Origin: DASSTJ01 sp035707965
GTDB taxonomy: Bacteria; Actinomycetota; Actinomycetes; Actinomycetales; Angustibacteraceae
Length of the DNA stretch: 64,000 nucleotides
Assembly: GCA_035707965.1 (NCBI GenBank)
Contig: DASSTJ010000065.1
Location: 1 to 64,000, forward strand
Direction of reading: 5' to 3'
Shown: positions 53,433-62,273 of the stretch, one piece after another
How positions within the stretch are numbered: the first letter of the stretch is position 1
How the letters are laid out: each line of letters starts with the position of its first letter
The notes under the pieces: generated by a model
Told to the model about the DNA's origin: nothing
The model's database searches: none
What the model saw: the letters and a program-made list of their open reading frames with translations, nothing else
Made by a program: the position numbers and the translations under genes

Positions 53433-54736
53433 GCACGCCACCGCTCACCGTGCTCACCGCCGTGGCTGGTGAGTGGGAGGCGTCGCTCGTCCGCGGCCTG
53501 GAGCAGCACCGGGACCGGCTGCAGGTGGTCCGGCGGTGCGCCGACCTGACCGACGTGCTGGCGACAGCCGGCAGCGGCCGAGCGCGGGCTGCGGTGCTCT
53601 CCGCCGACCTCCACGGTCTCGACGGCGACACGCTCGCACGGCTCGGTGCCAGCGGCTGCGCGATCGTGGCGCTGACCTCGCCGGGTGACGAGTGGTCGGA
53701 ACGCCGGCTGCGCCAGCTCGGCGTCACGAACGTCCTCCTGGCTACCGCATCGTCCGCCGAGGTCGCGGTTGCGCTGGAGCGAGCGGTGGAGCAGCTCGAC
53801 GAGGGGGCCGACGCCTCGGTCGCCGTATCCGGGGCCACCGAGCAGCAGGGTGGGGCCCAGGGCGGTCTTGGCGACGGGCGCATCGTCGCCGTGTGGGGGC
53901 CAGCAGGCGCACCGGGCCGCACGACCACCGCGGTGAACCTCGCCGCTGAGCTCGCGGCGGTGGGCCGTAGCACCCTGCTCGTGGACGCCGACACGTACGC
54001 GGCCAGCATCAGCCAGGTGCTGGGCCTGCTCGACGAGGCGCCGGGAGTCGCGGCCGCGGCCCGGTCCGCCGACCACGGCTCCCTCGACCTGCCGACACTG
54101 TCGCGGCTCGCTCCGGCCGTGGGCCCTGGGCTGCGCGTGCTGACTGGTCTCGCGTCCGCGCACCGCTGGACCGAGCTGCGGCCCTCCTCGGTCTCACGCA
54201 TCCTGCAGCTGGCGCGCTCCCTCGTCCGCTGGTGCGTCGTGGACGTCGCGACGTGCCTCGAGGAGGACGAGGACCTCGTGTACGACACCGCGGCGCCGCG
54301 TCGCAACGGCGTGACGCGCACGGCGCTGGCCGAGGCTGACGTCGTCGTCGCGGTCGGCTCGGGCGACCCGGTCGGCCTGCAGCGGCTGGTCCGCGGTCTG
54401 CAGGACCTGGCCGACACCGGTCGGAGGGCCGACGTGGTGGTCGTGACGCGGGTGCGGGCCTCTGCGGTCGGCGGCAGGTCGCTGTCGTCCGCCGCGCCGG
54501 GGCGGCGGGTGGCCGACGCCCTGAGGCGGTTCGCGGGCGTGGAGGACATGGTGCTCGTCCCTCACGACGTGACGACGCTCGACGCCGCGCTCCTCGCGGG
54601 TCGCACCCTGGCCGAAGCGGCGCCCGACGCGCCGGTCCGCGCGGCCTACCAGCTCCTCGCGCAGCGGCTCACCGGCGAACCGGCGTCGCTGTCGCAGCGC
54701 CCACGCACCCGCCGCCGTCGTACCGTGAGGTCGTAG
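53429..54736 (+). CDS. CpaE/MinD-like P-loop protein with deviant Walker A
   Basis: Protein of 435 residues. Residues 1-120 form a receiver-like domain without the full phosphorylation set. A SIMIBI-type fold follows, with WGPAGAPGRTTTAVNLAAEL at 156-175: both lysines of the KGGxGKT loop are replaced, the second by Arg164. LLVDADTYAASISQVLGL near 192 is the switch I-like region. GPxGAPGRT loops recur in actinobacterial homologues, so this is probably a family trait and not damage. It is coupled to the SAF gene and may position it at the membrane. Confidence 0.75.
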   Translation: MSTPPLTVLTAVAGEWEASLVRGLEQHRDRLQVVRRCADLTDVLATAGSGRARAAVLSADLHGLDGDTLARLGASGCAIVALTSPGDEWSERRLRQLGVTNVLLATASSAEVAVALERAVEQLDEGADASVAVSGATEQQGGAQGGLGDGRIVAVWGPAGAPGRTTTAVNLAAELAAVGRSTLLVDADTYAASISQVLGLLDEAPGVAAAARSADHGSLDLPTLSRLAPAVGPGLRVLTGLASAHRWTELRPSSVSRILQLARSLVRWCVVDVATCLEEDEDLVYDTAAPRRNGVTRTALAEADVVVAVGSGDPVGLQRLVRGLQDLADTGRRADVVVVTRVRASAVGGRSLSSAAPGRRVADALRRFAGVEDMVLVPHDVTTLDAALLAGRTLAEAAPDAPVRAAYQLLAQRLTGEPASLSQRPRTRRRRTVRS

Positions 54737-54747
54737 AGGAGGCCGGC

Positions 54748-55104
54748 ATGAGTGTGAAGGTGCGGCGGGTCTACGAGGACCCGAACGACGACGACGGCAC
54801 TCGTGTGCTCGTCGACCGGCTCTGGCCCCGTGGGGTGTCGAAGGAGCGCGCAGCGCTCGCTGAGTGGTGCAAGCAGGTCGCGCCGTCCCCTGAGCTGCGG
54901 CGGTGGTTCGGCCACGACCCGGAGCGTTACGACCAGTTCGTGCGCCGCTACCACGACGAGCTGGCGTCGGGTGAGCAGCGCGAGGCCCTCGAGCGGCTGA
55001 GGCGGGTGGCGCGCACCGGCACCCTGACGCTGGTGACGGCGACGAAGGACGAGGACCACTGCGCCGCCGAGGTGCTGTACGAGCTCCTCCGGGACGAGCG
55101 GTGA
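54748..55104 (+). CDS. DUF488 (YeaO-like) family protein
   Basis: Protein of 118 residues with the family signature VLVDRLWPRGVSKERAALAEW near 21-41 (in parts), then LRRWFGHDPERYDQFVRRYHDEL near 51-73 (in parts) and LTLVTATKDEDHCAAEVL. DUF488 members are of unknown function, some linked to heme or metal stress. GGAGG lies ahead of the ATG, 11 bases after the CpaE-like stop. Its stop is shared with the HAD gene (GTGA). Confidence 0.85.
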   Translation: MSVKVRRVYEDPNDDDGTRVLVDRLWPRGVSKERAALAEWCKQVAPSPELRRWFGHDPERYDQFVRRYHDELASGEQREALERLRRVARTGTLTLVTATKDEDHCAAEVLYELLRDER

Positions 55105-55727
55105 AGGGGCTCGTGCTCGACTGGGGCGGCGTGCTGACCAACGGCATCGACGCCGCGTTCGGCTCGTGGGCGCAGCGCGACGGCGTCATCGCGGAGCACC
55201 TGGGGCTCGTGCTGCGTGAGGCGTTCACCTCGGATGGCGACGAGCCGAACCCCGTCCACGCCTTGGAGCGCGGCGAGATCGACGCGGCGCAGTTCGAGCA
55301 CCGGCTCGCGGCCGAGCTGGCCCGGCACGGCTCGCCCGTGCCGGCCGAGGGGCTTCTCGCCCGCATGTTCGCGGGCATCGCGCCGTCCGAGTCGATGCTC
55401 GGCCTGGTGGCACGCGTCAAGGAGGCCGGTCTGCGCACGGCGGTCCTGTCCAACTCGTGGGGCAACGAGTACCCGATGCAGGGCTGGGACGAGCTGTTCG
55501 ACGCCGTGGTCATCAGCGGCGAGGTCGGCATGCGCAAGCCAGAACCCCGCATCTTCGAGCACGTGCTGCAGCTGATCGACCTCCCCGCCGCGGAGTGCGT
55601 CTTCGTCGACGACCTGGCGCACAACGTCACCGCCGCCGTCGAGCTCGGGTTCGTGGGCATCGTCCACCGCTCGTACGACGAGACGCTGGCCGAGCTCGAG
55701 GCTGTCCTCGACCTGCCGCTGGCGTGA
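55101..55727 (+). CDS. HAD-superfamily hydrolase (subfamily IA)
   Basis: Phosphatase-like protein of 208 residues. Motif I is LDWGGVLTN near 5-13, where the second Asp of DxD is replaced by Gly; this is common in the epoxide-hydrolase-like IA branch but removes the usual phosphatase acid/base. Motif II is AVLSNSWGNEY near 115, motif III has GMRKPEPRIFEHVL near 142, and motif IV is CVFVDDLAHNVTAA near 168. Activity and substrate are uncertain. Translationally coupled to the DUF488 gene. Confidence 0.85.
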   Translation: MKGLVLDWGGVLTNGIDAAFGSWAQRDGVIAEHLGLVLREAFTSDGDEPNPVHALERGEIDAAQFEHRLAAELARHGSPVPAEGLLARMFAGIAPSESMLGLVARVKEAGLRTAVLSNSWGNEYPMQGWDELFDAVVISGEVGMRKPEPRIFEHVLQLIDLPAAECVFVDDLAHNVTAAVELGFVGIVHRSYDETLAELEAVLDLPLA

Positions 55728-55790
55728 TCGCTGCTACCGACGAGTAGGTTCCACCGGCGCGAGTCGTGCGGCGGATGGCAGGATGATCGT

Positions 55791-57284
55791 GTGCCGGACC
55801 GACTGAGCCTGCTCGACGCGTCGTTCCTCTACCTGGAAGAGCCCACGACCGCCATGCACGTGGGCTCGATGGCCGTCTTCGAGCCGCCGGCCGAGGGGTT
55901 CGACTACGACCGGCTGGTCACCCTCGTCGCTGCCCGCATCGCCTACGTCCCGCGCTACCGGCAGCGCGTGCGGGTGGTGCCGGGCCGCCTCGCCAACCCG
56001 GTGTGGGTCGACGACGAGGACTTCGACGTCACCTACCACGTGCGACGCTCGGCCCTGCCCCGCCCGGGCAGCCAGGAGCAGCTGCTCGAGCTCGTCGCGC
56101 GTGTGCAGTCGCGGCCGCTCGACCGCAGCCGCCCGCTGTGGGAGGTGTACCTCGTCGAGGGTCTCGAGGACGGCCGGTTCGCGATCGTCACCAAGTCGCA
56201 CCAGGCGCTCGTGGACGGCGTGAACGCCGTCGACATCGGCCAGGTCATCCTCGACGACTCGCCGGAGACCCCGGAGGTGCCGACCGACACGTGGAAGCCC
56301 TCCAAGGAACCGAGCGACCTCGAGCTGCTGGCCGGCGCGCTCGCGGACGTCGTGCGGAGCCCCGGTGACGTCGTCGACAGCGTGCGGGGCGGGCTCGTCG
56401 ACGTCCGCGCGACGGCCGGACGAGTGCTCGGGCAGCTCGGCCACCTGGCGTCGACCGCGGCGCGCACGGCGGCGCGTCCGGCACCGACCAGTCCGCTCAA
56501 TGCCGAGATCGGCGAGCAGCGCCGCTACGCCGTGGCGGCGACGTCGCTGGAGGACCACCGCGCCGTGCGCGCCCGCCACAGCCGGCGGGGTTCCGAGCTC
56601 AGCGTCAACGACGTCGTGCTGGCGACCGTAGCCGGAGCGCTGCGCACCTGGCTGCTCACCCGTGGGGAGCCCGTGGTGCCGGCCACGGTGGTGCGGGCGC
56701 TCGTCCCCGTCAGCGTGCACGACCCGGACGACGACCCGCTCACCTCGGACGACTCGGACGAGCCGGCCAGGGGCGCGCTGCACGGCGGCGGGCACCGCAC
56801 CGGCAACCAGGTGGCGGCCTTCGTCGTCGACCTGCCGGTGGGCGAGCCGAACCCGGCCGTGCGCCTGCACCAGATCGCCTACTCGATGCGCGCGCACGCG
56901 GAGGCCGGTCGTGCGGTGGGGGCGCAGGCGTTGGTCGGCATCGCGGGGTTCGCCCCGCCGACGCTGCACTCGTTGGGGGCGCGGGTCGCCAGCGCCGTCA
57001 GCCGGCGGCTGTTCAACCTCGTGGTGACGAACGTCCCGGGCCCTCAGCACCCGCTGTACGCGGGCGGGGCCCGCATGCTGGCGTCCTACCCCGTGATGCC
57101 GCTGGCGAAGGGGCAGGCGGTGAGCATCGGCCTGACCTCGTACGACGGCGGCGTCTACTACGGGGTGAACGGTGACCGCGACGCGATGCCGGACGTCGAC
57201 GTGCTCGCCGGGTGCCTCGTCGACTCGCTCACCGAGCTGCGTGAGACCGCGAGGTCGCGCGCGCCGCGGAGGGCGACGACGTGA
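55791..57284 (+). CDS. WS/DGAT-family acyltransferase with altered active-site motif
   Basis: Member of the wax-ester synthase/diacylglycerol acyltransferase family, 497 residues. The opening LSLLDASFLYLEEPTTAMHVG, the block FDVTYHVRRSALPRPGSQEQL near 80-100 (in parts) and the late NLVVTNVPGPQHPLYAGGARM near 405-425 (in parts) are diagnostic. The catalytic HHxxxDG reads HQALVDG at 137-143, so the essential second His is Gln138. Triacylglycerol synthesis is therefore uncertain. The patatin gene is coupled by GTGA, suggesting a joint role in acyl-lipid metabolism. Confidence 0.85.
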   Translation: MPDRLSLLDASFLYLEEPTTAMHVGSMAVFEPPAEGFDYDRLVTLVAARIAYVPRYRQRVRVVPGRLANPVWVDDEDFDVTYHVRRSALPRPGSQEQLLELVARVQSRPLDRSRPLWEVYLVEGLEDGRFAIVTKSHQALVDGVNAVDIGQVILDDSPETPEVPTDTWKPSKEPSDLELLAGALADVVRSPGDVVDSVRGGLVDVRATAGRVLGQLGHLASTAARTAARPAPTSPLNAEIGEQRRYAVAATSLEDHRAVRARHSRRGSELSVNDVVLATVAGALRTWLLTRGEPVVPATVVRALVPVSVHDPDDDPLTSDDSDEPARGALHGGGHRTGNQVAAFVVDLPVGEPNPAVRLHQIAYSMRAHAEAGRAVGAQALVGIAGFAPPTLHSLGARVASAVSRRLFNLVVTNVPGPQHPLYAGGARMLASYPVMPLAKGQAVSIGLTSYDGGVYYGVNGDRDAMPDVDVLAGCLVDSLTELRETARSRAPRRATT

Positions 57285-58336
57285 CGCGCCGAGGCCTCGT
57301 GCTCGGCGGTGGTGGCGTGCTCGGCGCCGCCTGGCTGGTCGGGGCGCTCACGGCGCTGGAGGCGACCCACGGACTCGATGCCCGGGACTTCGACGAGATC
57401 GTCGGCACCTCCGCGGGCTCGGTGCTCACCGCGCTGCTGGCGGCCGGGGTCCCCGTCCAGGACCTGCGTCGCCACCAGCTGGCGGAACCCGTCGACGCCG
57501 GTCCGTTGAAGGGTTTCACCTGGGACTACGACACGGCGACGGGTGGTGGTCGCCCGCAGCGTCCCCGGCCCGCTCCGGGGTCCGCGCGGATGCTCGCGCG
57601 CAACGTGGGTCACCTGCGTCGCCTACCACCGACCGCGGTGCTGTCGGCGCTGCTGCCGGAGGGCCGGGGCAGCCTCGACAGCGTCGGTGCGCTGGTGCGG
57701 CACGTCGTCCCGTCGGGCTGGGTGCAGCGCGACGGCATCCAGGTCGTGGCGATGGACTACGAGACCGGGCGACGGGTGCCGTTCGGCAAGCCGGGGCAGC
57801 CGACCGCCGATCTCGCGGACGCGGTGATGGCGTCGTGCGCCATCCCCGGCTGGTACCAGCCGGTGCGCATCGGAGACGACCGCTACGTGGACGGCGGTGC
57901 CTGCTCGTCCACGAGTGTCGACCTGCTCGCCGCCCACGGCCTCGACGAGGTCTTCGTCCTCGCGCCGTCGGTCAGCTTCGCCATGGACGAGCCCGAGGCC
58001 CTGCTCAGCCGGCTCGAGCGTCAGTGGCGGGTTCGCGTCACCCGGCGCTGCCTGCACGAGGTGGCCAAGGTGCACGCGTCGGGAACCGAGGTGACGGTCG
58101 TCGGCCCCGGGCCGGAGGACCTGGAGCAGATGGGGGCGAACCTCATGGACGTCGTCCGTCGGCGGGCCGTGCTGGAGACCTCGTTGCGCACGTCCGCGGC
58201 GGCGCTCGCCGACCCTGAGCCGCTCGCGCCGCCGGACCTGGCAGGCCTGCAGGACGACGAGCTCGAGCACGACGACGGTCACGACCACTCCGGCGACGAG
58301 GCGCTGGCGTCCGACCAGGCTCCCGGAGGGCAGTGA
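57281..58336 (+). CDS. patatin-like phospholipase
   Basis: Acyl hydrolase of 351 residues with a Ser-Asp dyad. The oxyanion-hole loop LGGGGVLGAAW opens the protein, the nucleophile is Ser44 in GTSAGS, and the catalytic Asp is in YVDGGACSST near 206. Near residues 75-110 a basic linker (GGGRPQRPRPAPGSARML) enlarges the lid. The C-terminus is acidic and His-rich (ELEHDDGHDHSGDE). Coupled to the WS/DGAT gene upstream; the pair could make and cleave acyl esters. No signal peptide is visible. Confidence 0.88.
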   Translation: MTRRGLVLGGGGVLGAAWLVGALTALEATHGLDARDFDEIVGTSAGSVLTALLAAGVPVQDLRRHQLAEPVDAGPLKGFTWDYDTATGGGRPQRPRPAPGSARMLARNVGHLRRLPPTAVLSALLPEGRGSLDSVGALVRHVVPSGWVQRDGIQVVAMDYETGRRVPFGKPGQPTADLADAVMASCAIPGWYQPVRIGDDRYVDGGACSSTSVDLLAAHGLDEVFVLAPSVSFAMDEPEALLSRLERQWRVRVTRRCLHEVAKVHASGTEVTVVGPGPEDLEQMGANLMDVVRRRAVLETSLRTSAAALADPEPLAPPDLAGLQDDELEHDDGHDHSGDEALASDQAPGGQ

Positions 58337-58839
58337 TGCGGGTCTACGTGGGCACGACACTCGACGCGCTGTCTGCCTTGCGTGCCAACGGTTTCGACGC
58401 TCCCGTGCGCGCGCGTGCCGTCACGCCGTCGCTGCGCGAGTGGTACGCCGAGGGCGACCTCGAGGAGCTGGAGTACGCCGCCTCTGCCGACGCGGCTCAT
58501 GACTCGCTGCGCCTCCTGGCGCGCTCGCCTGGTTCGAGGCAGCGTCGCGTGGTCGTGGCCGCGGACGTGCCGGACGCCACCGTGCGTCCTGAGCCGACGT
58601 CCGTCGACGACGCCGAGCGATCGGTGGTGCGGCTCGATCAGCCCGTGACGCTCGACCAGGTCGTCAGCATGCACGTGGACGATGACGTCGCCCTCGCCGA
58701 TGTGGCGGCCGCGGCTGCGGCGGTCATGGCAGCCGACGGCGGCGACGACGACGCGGCGTTCGTCGTGGACGGCGCCGACGGCCACGAGCTTCTCTGGTAC
58801 GACGTCACCGAGCTCGACGACGTCCTGCGGCTCAGCTGA
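58336..58839 (+). CDS. DUF6912-family protein
   Basis: Protein of 167 residues beginning MRVYVGTTLDALSALRANGF, a pattern conserved in actinobacteria next to lipid or HAD genes. VTPSLREWYAEGDLEELEYAA near 31-51 (in parts) and RVVVAADVPDATV near 73 are further conserved pieces. No function known. ATG overlapping the patatin stop (TGATG) was chosen; GTG one codon earlier is equally possible. Confidence 0.65.
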   Translation: MRVYVGTTLDALSALRANGFDAPVRARAVTPSLREWYAEGDLEELEYAASADAAHDSLRLLARSPGSRQRRVVVAADVPDATVRPEPTSVDDAERSVVRLDQPVTLDQVVSMHVDDDVALADVAAAAAAVMAADGGDDDAAFVVDGADGHELLWYDVTELDDVLRLS

Positions 58840-58925
58840 TCCGCCGCTCAGCGTCAACCGTCCCAGGCCGTAAGCGACCGTCACGTACCTGTGGTGGGCC
58901 TCGGAGCTCCCCGACTTCGTGCCCC

Positions 58926-59093
58926 TCATGCGGCTTCACGTTGGCGGGCCCGTCGTCGTTGTTGCCAGTGCCTGAACATCTGATCCAGCGTGTGTGAGAC
59001 CTGCTGGTGGTTCCGACCCCGCCGGCGGGCCAGCGGGTTCGACGTCTCCGGCGTAGCCCTGGGCCGAGCCGCCTCGGTGGGACGCCATGACAC
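58926..59093 (-). CDS. possible small basic protein (55 aa)
   Basis: A minus-strand frame from GTG encodes a 55-residue basic peptide ending in RNHQQVSHTLDQMFRHWQQ and then RRRARQREAA. Codon use is less GC-biased than the neighbours (CAT, GAT, CAA, CGA appear). There is no clear ribosome site and I know no family. It lies in the 293-base gap between the DUF6912 gene and pruA, where I see nothing else. Confidence 0.25.
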   Translation of the reverse strand: MSWRPTEAARPRATPETSNPLARRRGRNHQQVSHTLDQMFRHWQQRRRARQREAA

Positions 59094-59132
59094 GATGGCG
59101 GGACCGAGCCTTACGAGGAGGTAGTGCGAGCG

Positions 59133-60761
59133 ATGGACGCTGCGACCAAGGTGCCGTTCCCCCACAACGAGAAGGTGCTGGACTACGCGCCGGGCAGCGC
59201 GGAGCGCGCCGGCCTCGAGGCCGCGCTGGCCGACCTGGGATCGCAGCGGCACGAGCTCACGATGACCATCGACGGCAAGCGCCGCATGGGGTCCGGGCGC
59301 AAGGTGAAGGTCGTCCAGCCGCACGCCCGTCGGCAGGTGCTGGGCACGTTGGGCACGGCCAGCAAGGACGACGGCCGCGCCGCCATGGACGCCGCGAAGA
59401 AGGCGGCACCGATGTGGCGGTCGCTCAGCTTCGACGACCGCGCGGCGGTGCTGCTGAAGGCGGCCGACCTGCTCTCCGGCCCCTGGCGCTCCACGCTCAA
59501 CGCGGCCACGATGCTGGGCCAGTCGAAGACGGCCGTGCAGGCAGAGATCGACAGCGCCTGCGAGCTCATCGACTTCTGGCGCTTCAACGTGCAGTTCGCG
59601 AGCCAGATCCTGGCCGAGCAGCCGGTCGCCAACGCTCCGGGCGTCTGGAACCGGCTCGACCACCGGCCGCTCGAGGGCTTCGTCTACGCCATCACGCCGT
59701 TCAACTTCACGGCGATCGCGGGCAACCTGCCGACCGCCCCGGCGCTCATGGGCAACACCGTCGTGTGGAAGCCGTCGCCCACGCAGCAGCTGGCCGCGCA
59801 CTACACGATGCAGCTCCTCGAGGCCGCCGGGCTGCCCCCCGGTGTCATCAACATGGTGACCGGTGACGGCGTCGACGTGAGCTCGGTGCTGCTGAACGAC
59901 CCTGACCTCGCGGGCATCCACTTCACTGGCTCGACCCGCACGTTCCAGCACCTGTGGGGCGAGGTCGGCGCCAACATCTCGCGGTACCGCACCTACCCCC
60001 GCATCGTCGGCGAGACGGGCGGCAAGGACTTCGTGCTGGCGCACCCGAGCGCCGACCCGGACGTGCTGCGCAACGCACTGGTCCGGGGCGCCTTCGAGTA
60101 CCAGGGCCAGAAGTGCTCAGCCGCCTCACGTGCCTACGTGCCGCGGAGTCTGTGGCGCCAGATCAAGGACGACGTCGTCTCGCTGACCGACTCGCTGACG
60201 ATGGGCCCGGTCACCGACCTGTCGAACTTCATGGGCGCCGTGATCGACGACCGCGCGTTCGCGAAGCACGTCGCCGCGCTCGACCGGGCGCATGCGACCG
60301 ACTCGATCGACGTGCTGGCCGGCGGCACCTATGACGACAGCGAGGGCTACTTCGTGCGTCCCACCGTGCTCGTGGGCAGCGACGTGGACGACGAGATCTT
60401 CACGACGGAGTACTTCGGCCCGATCCTGTCGGTGCACGTGTACAACGACCGCCAGTTCGACAAGGTGATGGCGCAGATGGAGTCGGCCTCGCCGTACGCC
60501 TTGACCGGTTCGATCATGGCCCAGGACCGGCGGGCCATCGCCGCCGCCACCGAGCACCTGCGGTTCGCCGCCGGCAACTTCTACATCAACGACAAGCCCA
60601 CCGGTGCGGTCGTCGGTCAGCAACCTTTCGGTGGTGGCCGCGCGTCGGGCACGAACGACAAGGCCGGCGCGATGCAGAACCTGCAGCGCTGGACCTCGAC
60701 GCGCTCCATCAAGGAGACGTTCGTGCCGCCGACCTCGCACGAGTACCCGCACATGGGCTGA
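59133..60761 (+). CDS. pruA: L-glutamate gamma-semialdehyde dehydrogenase
   Basis: Second step of proline breakdown, oxidising glutamate semialdehyde (from pyrroline-5-carboxylate) to glutamate with NAD. The 542-residue protein has the nucleophile Cys328 in GAFEYQGQKCSAASRAYVPR, the general-base Glu in RIVGETGGKDFVLAHPSA near 290, ITPFNFTAIAGNLPTAPALMG near 187-207 (in parts) and GQQPFGGGRASGTNDKAG near 494. This is the single-domain form without PutA. GGAGG lies 11 bases before the ATG; a GTG three codons upstream is too close to it. No putB/prodh lies in the window. Confidence 0.94.
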   Translation: MDAATKVPFPHNEKVLDYAPGSAERAGLEAALADLGSQRHELTMTIDGKRRMGSGRKVKVVQPHARRQVLGTLGTASKDDGRAAMDAAKKAAPMWRSLSFDDRAAVLLKAADLLSGPWRSTLNAATMLGQSKTAVQAEIDSACELIDFWRFNVQFASQILAEQPVANAPGVWNRLDHRPLEGFVYAITPFNFTAIAGNLPTAPALMGNTVVWKPSPTQQLAAHYTMQLLEAAGLPPGVINMVTGDGVDVSSVLLNDPDLAGIHFTGSTRTFQHLWGEVGANISRYRTYPRIVGETGGKDFVLAHPSADPDVLRNALVRGAFEYQGQKCSAASRAYVPRSLWRQIKDDVVSLTDSLTMGPVTDLSNFMGAVIDDRAFAKHVAALDRAHATDSIDVLAGGTYDDSEGYFVRPTVLVGSDVDDEIFTTEYFGPILSVHVYNDRQFDKVMAQMESASPYALTGSIMAQDRRAIAAATEHLRFAAGNFYINDKPTGAVVGQQPFGGGRASGTNDKAGAMQNLQRWTSTRSIKETFVPPTSHEYPHMG

Positions 60762-60772
60762 ACGGAGCCAGC

Positions 60773-62152
60773 ATGTCGTCGCCCGCCCCGCCGCTCGTCG
60801 AGCTCGAGGCTCGGCTGTCGCCCGGTGCCCTCGTCATCGATCCCGCCATCGTGGAGGGCTACCGGCGCGACCGGGCGGACACCGCGGCGGCCGGCGAGCC
60901 GGTGGCGCTGGTGCGCGCCGAGAGCGTCGCCGACGTTCAGGAGACGTTGCGCTTCGCCACCGCCCACCGAGTGCCGGTCGTGCCGCGCGGTGCCGGCAGC
61001 GGCTTGGCGGGGGGAGCGGCGGCCATCGACGGCTGCCTGCTGCTCTCGCTGGAACGCATGCGATCGTGCGAGATCGACGCCGACGCGCTGGTCGCCGTCG
61101 TCGGCCCCGGGCTGCTCAACGGCGAGCTCAAGCGGGCGGCGCGGGAGCACGGCCTCTGGTACCCGCCGGACCCGTCGTCCTTCGAGTTCTGCTCGCTCGG
61201 TGGCAACCTCGCCACCAACGCGGGAGGCCTCTGCTGCGTCAAGTACGGCGTCACCACGGACTACGTGCTGGGCGCCGAGGTCGTCCTGGCCGACGGCACG
61301 CTGCTGCGGCTCGGCGGCCGGACCATCAAGGACGTCGCGGGCTACGACCTGAAGCGCCTGTTCGTCGGGTCCGAGGGCACGCTCGGCGTCATCACCAAGG
61401 CCGTGCTGAGGCTGAAGCCGGTGCCGCCGCAGGCGACGACGCTCGTCGCGACGTTCGCGGACGTCGAGTCCGCCGGCCGCGCGGTCACGGCGGCGGTGCG
61501 GCGCTGGCGCCCCTCCACGCTCGAGCTGATGGACCGCGCCACCGTCCAGGCGGTGGAGCGCTACCGACCGCGTGGCTTGGACGTCGACGCCGGCGGCACG
61601 CTGGTCGCCCAGACCGACTCCGGGCCGTTCAGCGGCGAAGCCGACGCCCTCGAGCAGGTCTTCCGCGACGAGGGCGCCACCTTCGTGGCCCGCACGGACG
61701 ACGCCGACGAGGGCGAGATGTTCCTCCAGGCCCGGCGCGAGGCGTTCCCGGCGCTCTTCGAGTGCGGCACCACCCTGATCGAGGACGTCGGGGTGCCGGT
61801 GCCGCGGATCGCCGAGCTGGTGGTGGGCGTGGAGCGGATCGCCGACGAGCGCGCCACGATGATCGCCACGGTGGGCCATGCGGGTGACGGCAACTTCCAC
61901 CCGTTGATCTGCTTCGACTCCGGCGACCCCGAGGCCGTCAAGCGCGCCGACCTGGCGTTCGGCGACGTCGTCGCGCTGGCTCTGTCGCTGGGTGGCACGC
62001 TCACCGGCGAGCACGGCGTCGGCACGGTCAAGCAGCCCTACCTGGCCGACCAGCTGAGCCCCGACGTGCTGGCGGTGTCGAGGCGCATCAAGGACGCGCT
62101 CGACCCCTTGGGCATCCTCAACCCGGGCAAGGTGCTTGCCCCCAGAACCTGA
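60773..62152 (+). CDS. FAD-linked oxidase (GlcD / D-lactate dehydrogenase-like)
   Basis: 2-hydroxyacid oxidase of 459 residues. The FAD-binding 4 domain has VPVVPRGAGSGLAGGAAAIDG near 66-86 (in parts), WYPPDPSSFEFCSLGGNLATNAGG near 126-149 (in parts) and GRTIKDVAGYDLKRLFVGSEGTLG near 183-206 (in parts). The C-terminal FAD-oxidase C domain includes ATVGHAGDGNFHPLICFD near 363 and GGTLTGEHGVGTVKQPYL near 405. Substrate is likely glycolate, D-lactate or a related acid; no GlcE/GlcF partners are adjacent. It starts 11 bases after pruA and may be co-transcribed. Confidence 0.88.
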   Translation: MSSPAPPLVELEARLSPGALVIDPAIVEGYRRDRADTAAAGEPVALVRAESVADVQETLRFATAHRVPVVPRGAGSGLAGGAAAIDGCLLLSLERMRSCEIDADALVAVVGPGLLNGELKRAAREHGLWYPPDPSSFEFCSLGGNLATNAGGLCCVKYGVTTDYVLGAEVVLADGTLLRLGGRTIKDVAGYDLKRLFVGSEGTLGVITKAVLRLKPVPPQATTLVATFADVESAGRAVTAAVRRWRPSTLELMDRATVQAVERYRPRGLDVDAGGTLVAQTDSGPFSGEADALEQVFRDEGATFVARTDDADEGEMFLQARREAFPALFECGTTLIEDVGVPVPRIAELVVGVERIADERATMIATVGHAGDGNFHPLICFDSGDPEAVKRADLAFGDVVALALSLGGTLTGEHGVGTVKQPYLADQLSPDVLAVSRRIKDALDPLGILNPGKVLAPRT

Positions 62153-62163
62153 CCGCCCTGTCG

Positions 62164-62223
62164 ACTTCTGATGGCTTTGCGACCCGACGCCAGCACCTGA
62201 GAGGTGTGAAACCCATCAGAAGT
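62164..62223. repeat. 60-bp low-GC inverted repeat with nested hairpin
   Basis: ACTTCTGATGGCTTT (62164-62178) and AAACCCATCAGAAGT (62209-62223) are complementary at 14 of 15 positions. Within the 30-base spacer CACCT-GAG-AGGTG (62194-62206) forms a second stem. The arms are clearly lower in GC than the surroundings. It could end transcription of the oxidase gene (T-run inside the stem, A-rich downstream) or be a small repeated element. The remaining bases to 62273 hold no clear ribosome site. Confidence 0.7.
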
Positions 62224-62273
62224 GGCAGGAAAACGGGGCGACATGACGGAGCACCACCCGGCAGAATCCCGCA

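Noticed and set aside
52734..54736. Functional Tad/Flp pilus locus
   Set aside because: Only CpaB-like and CpaE-like genes are present; there is no pilin, prepilin peptidase, TadA ATPase or secretin.
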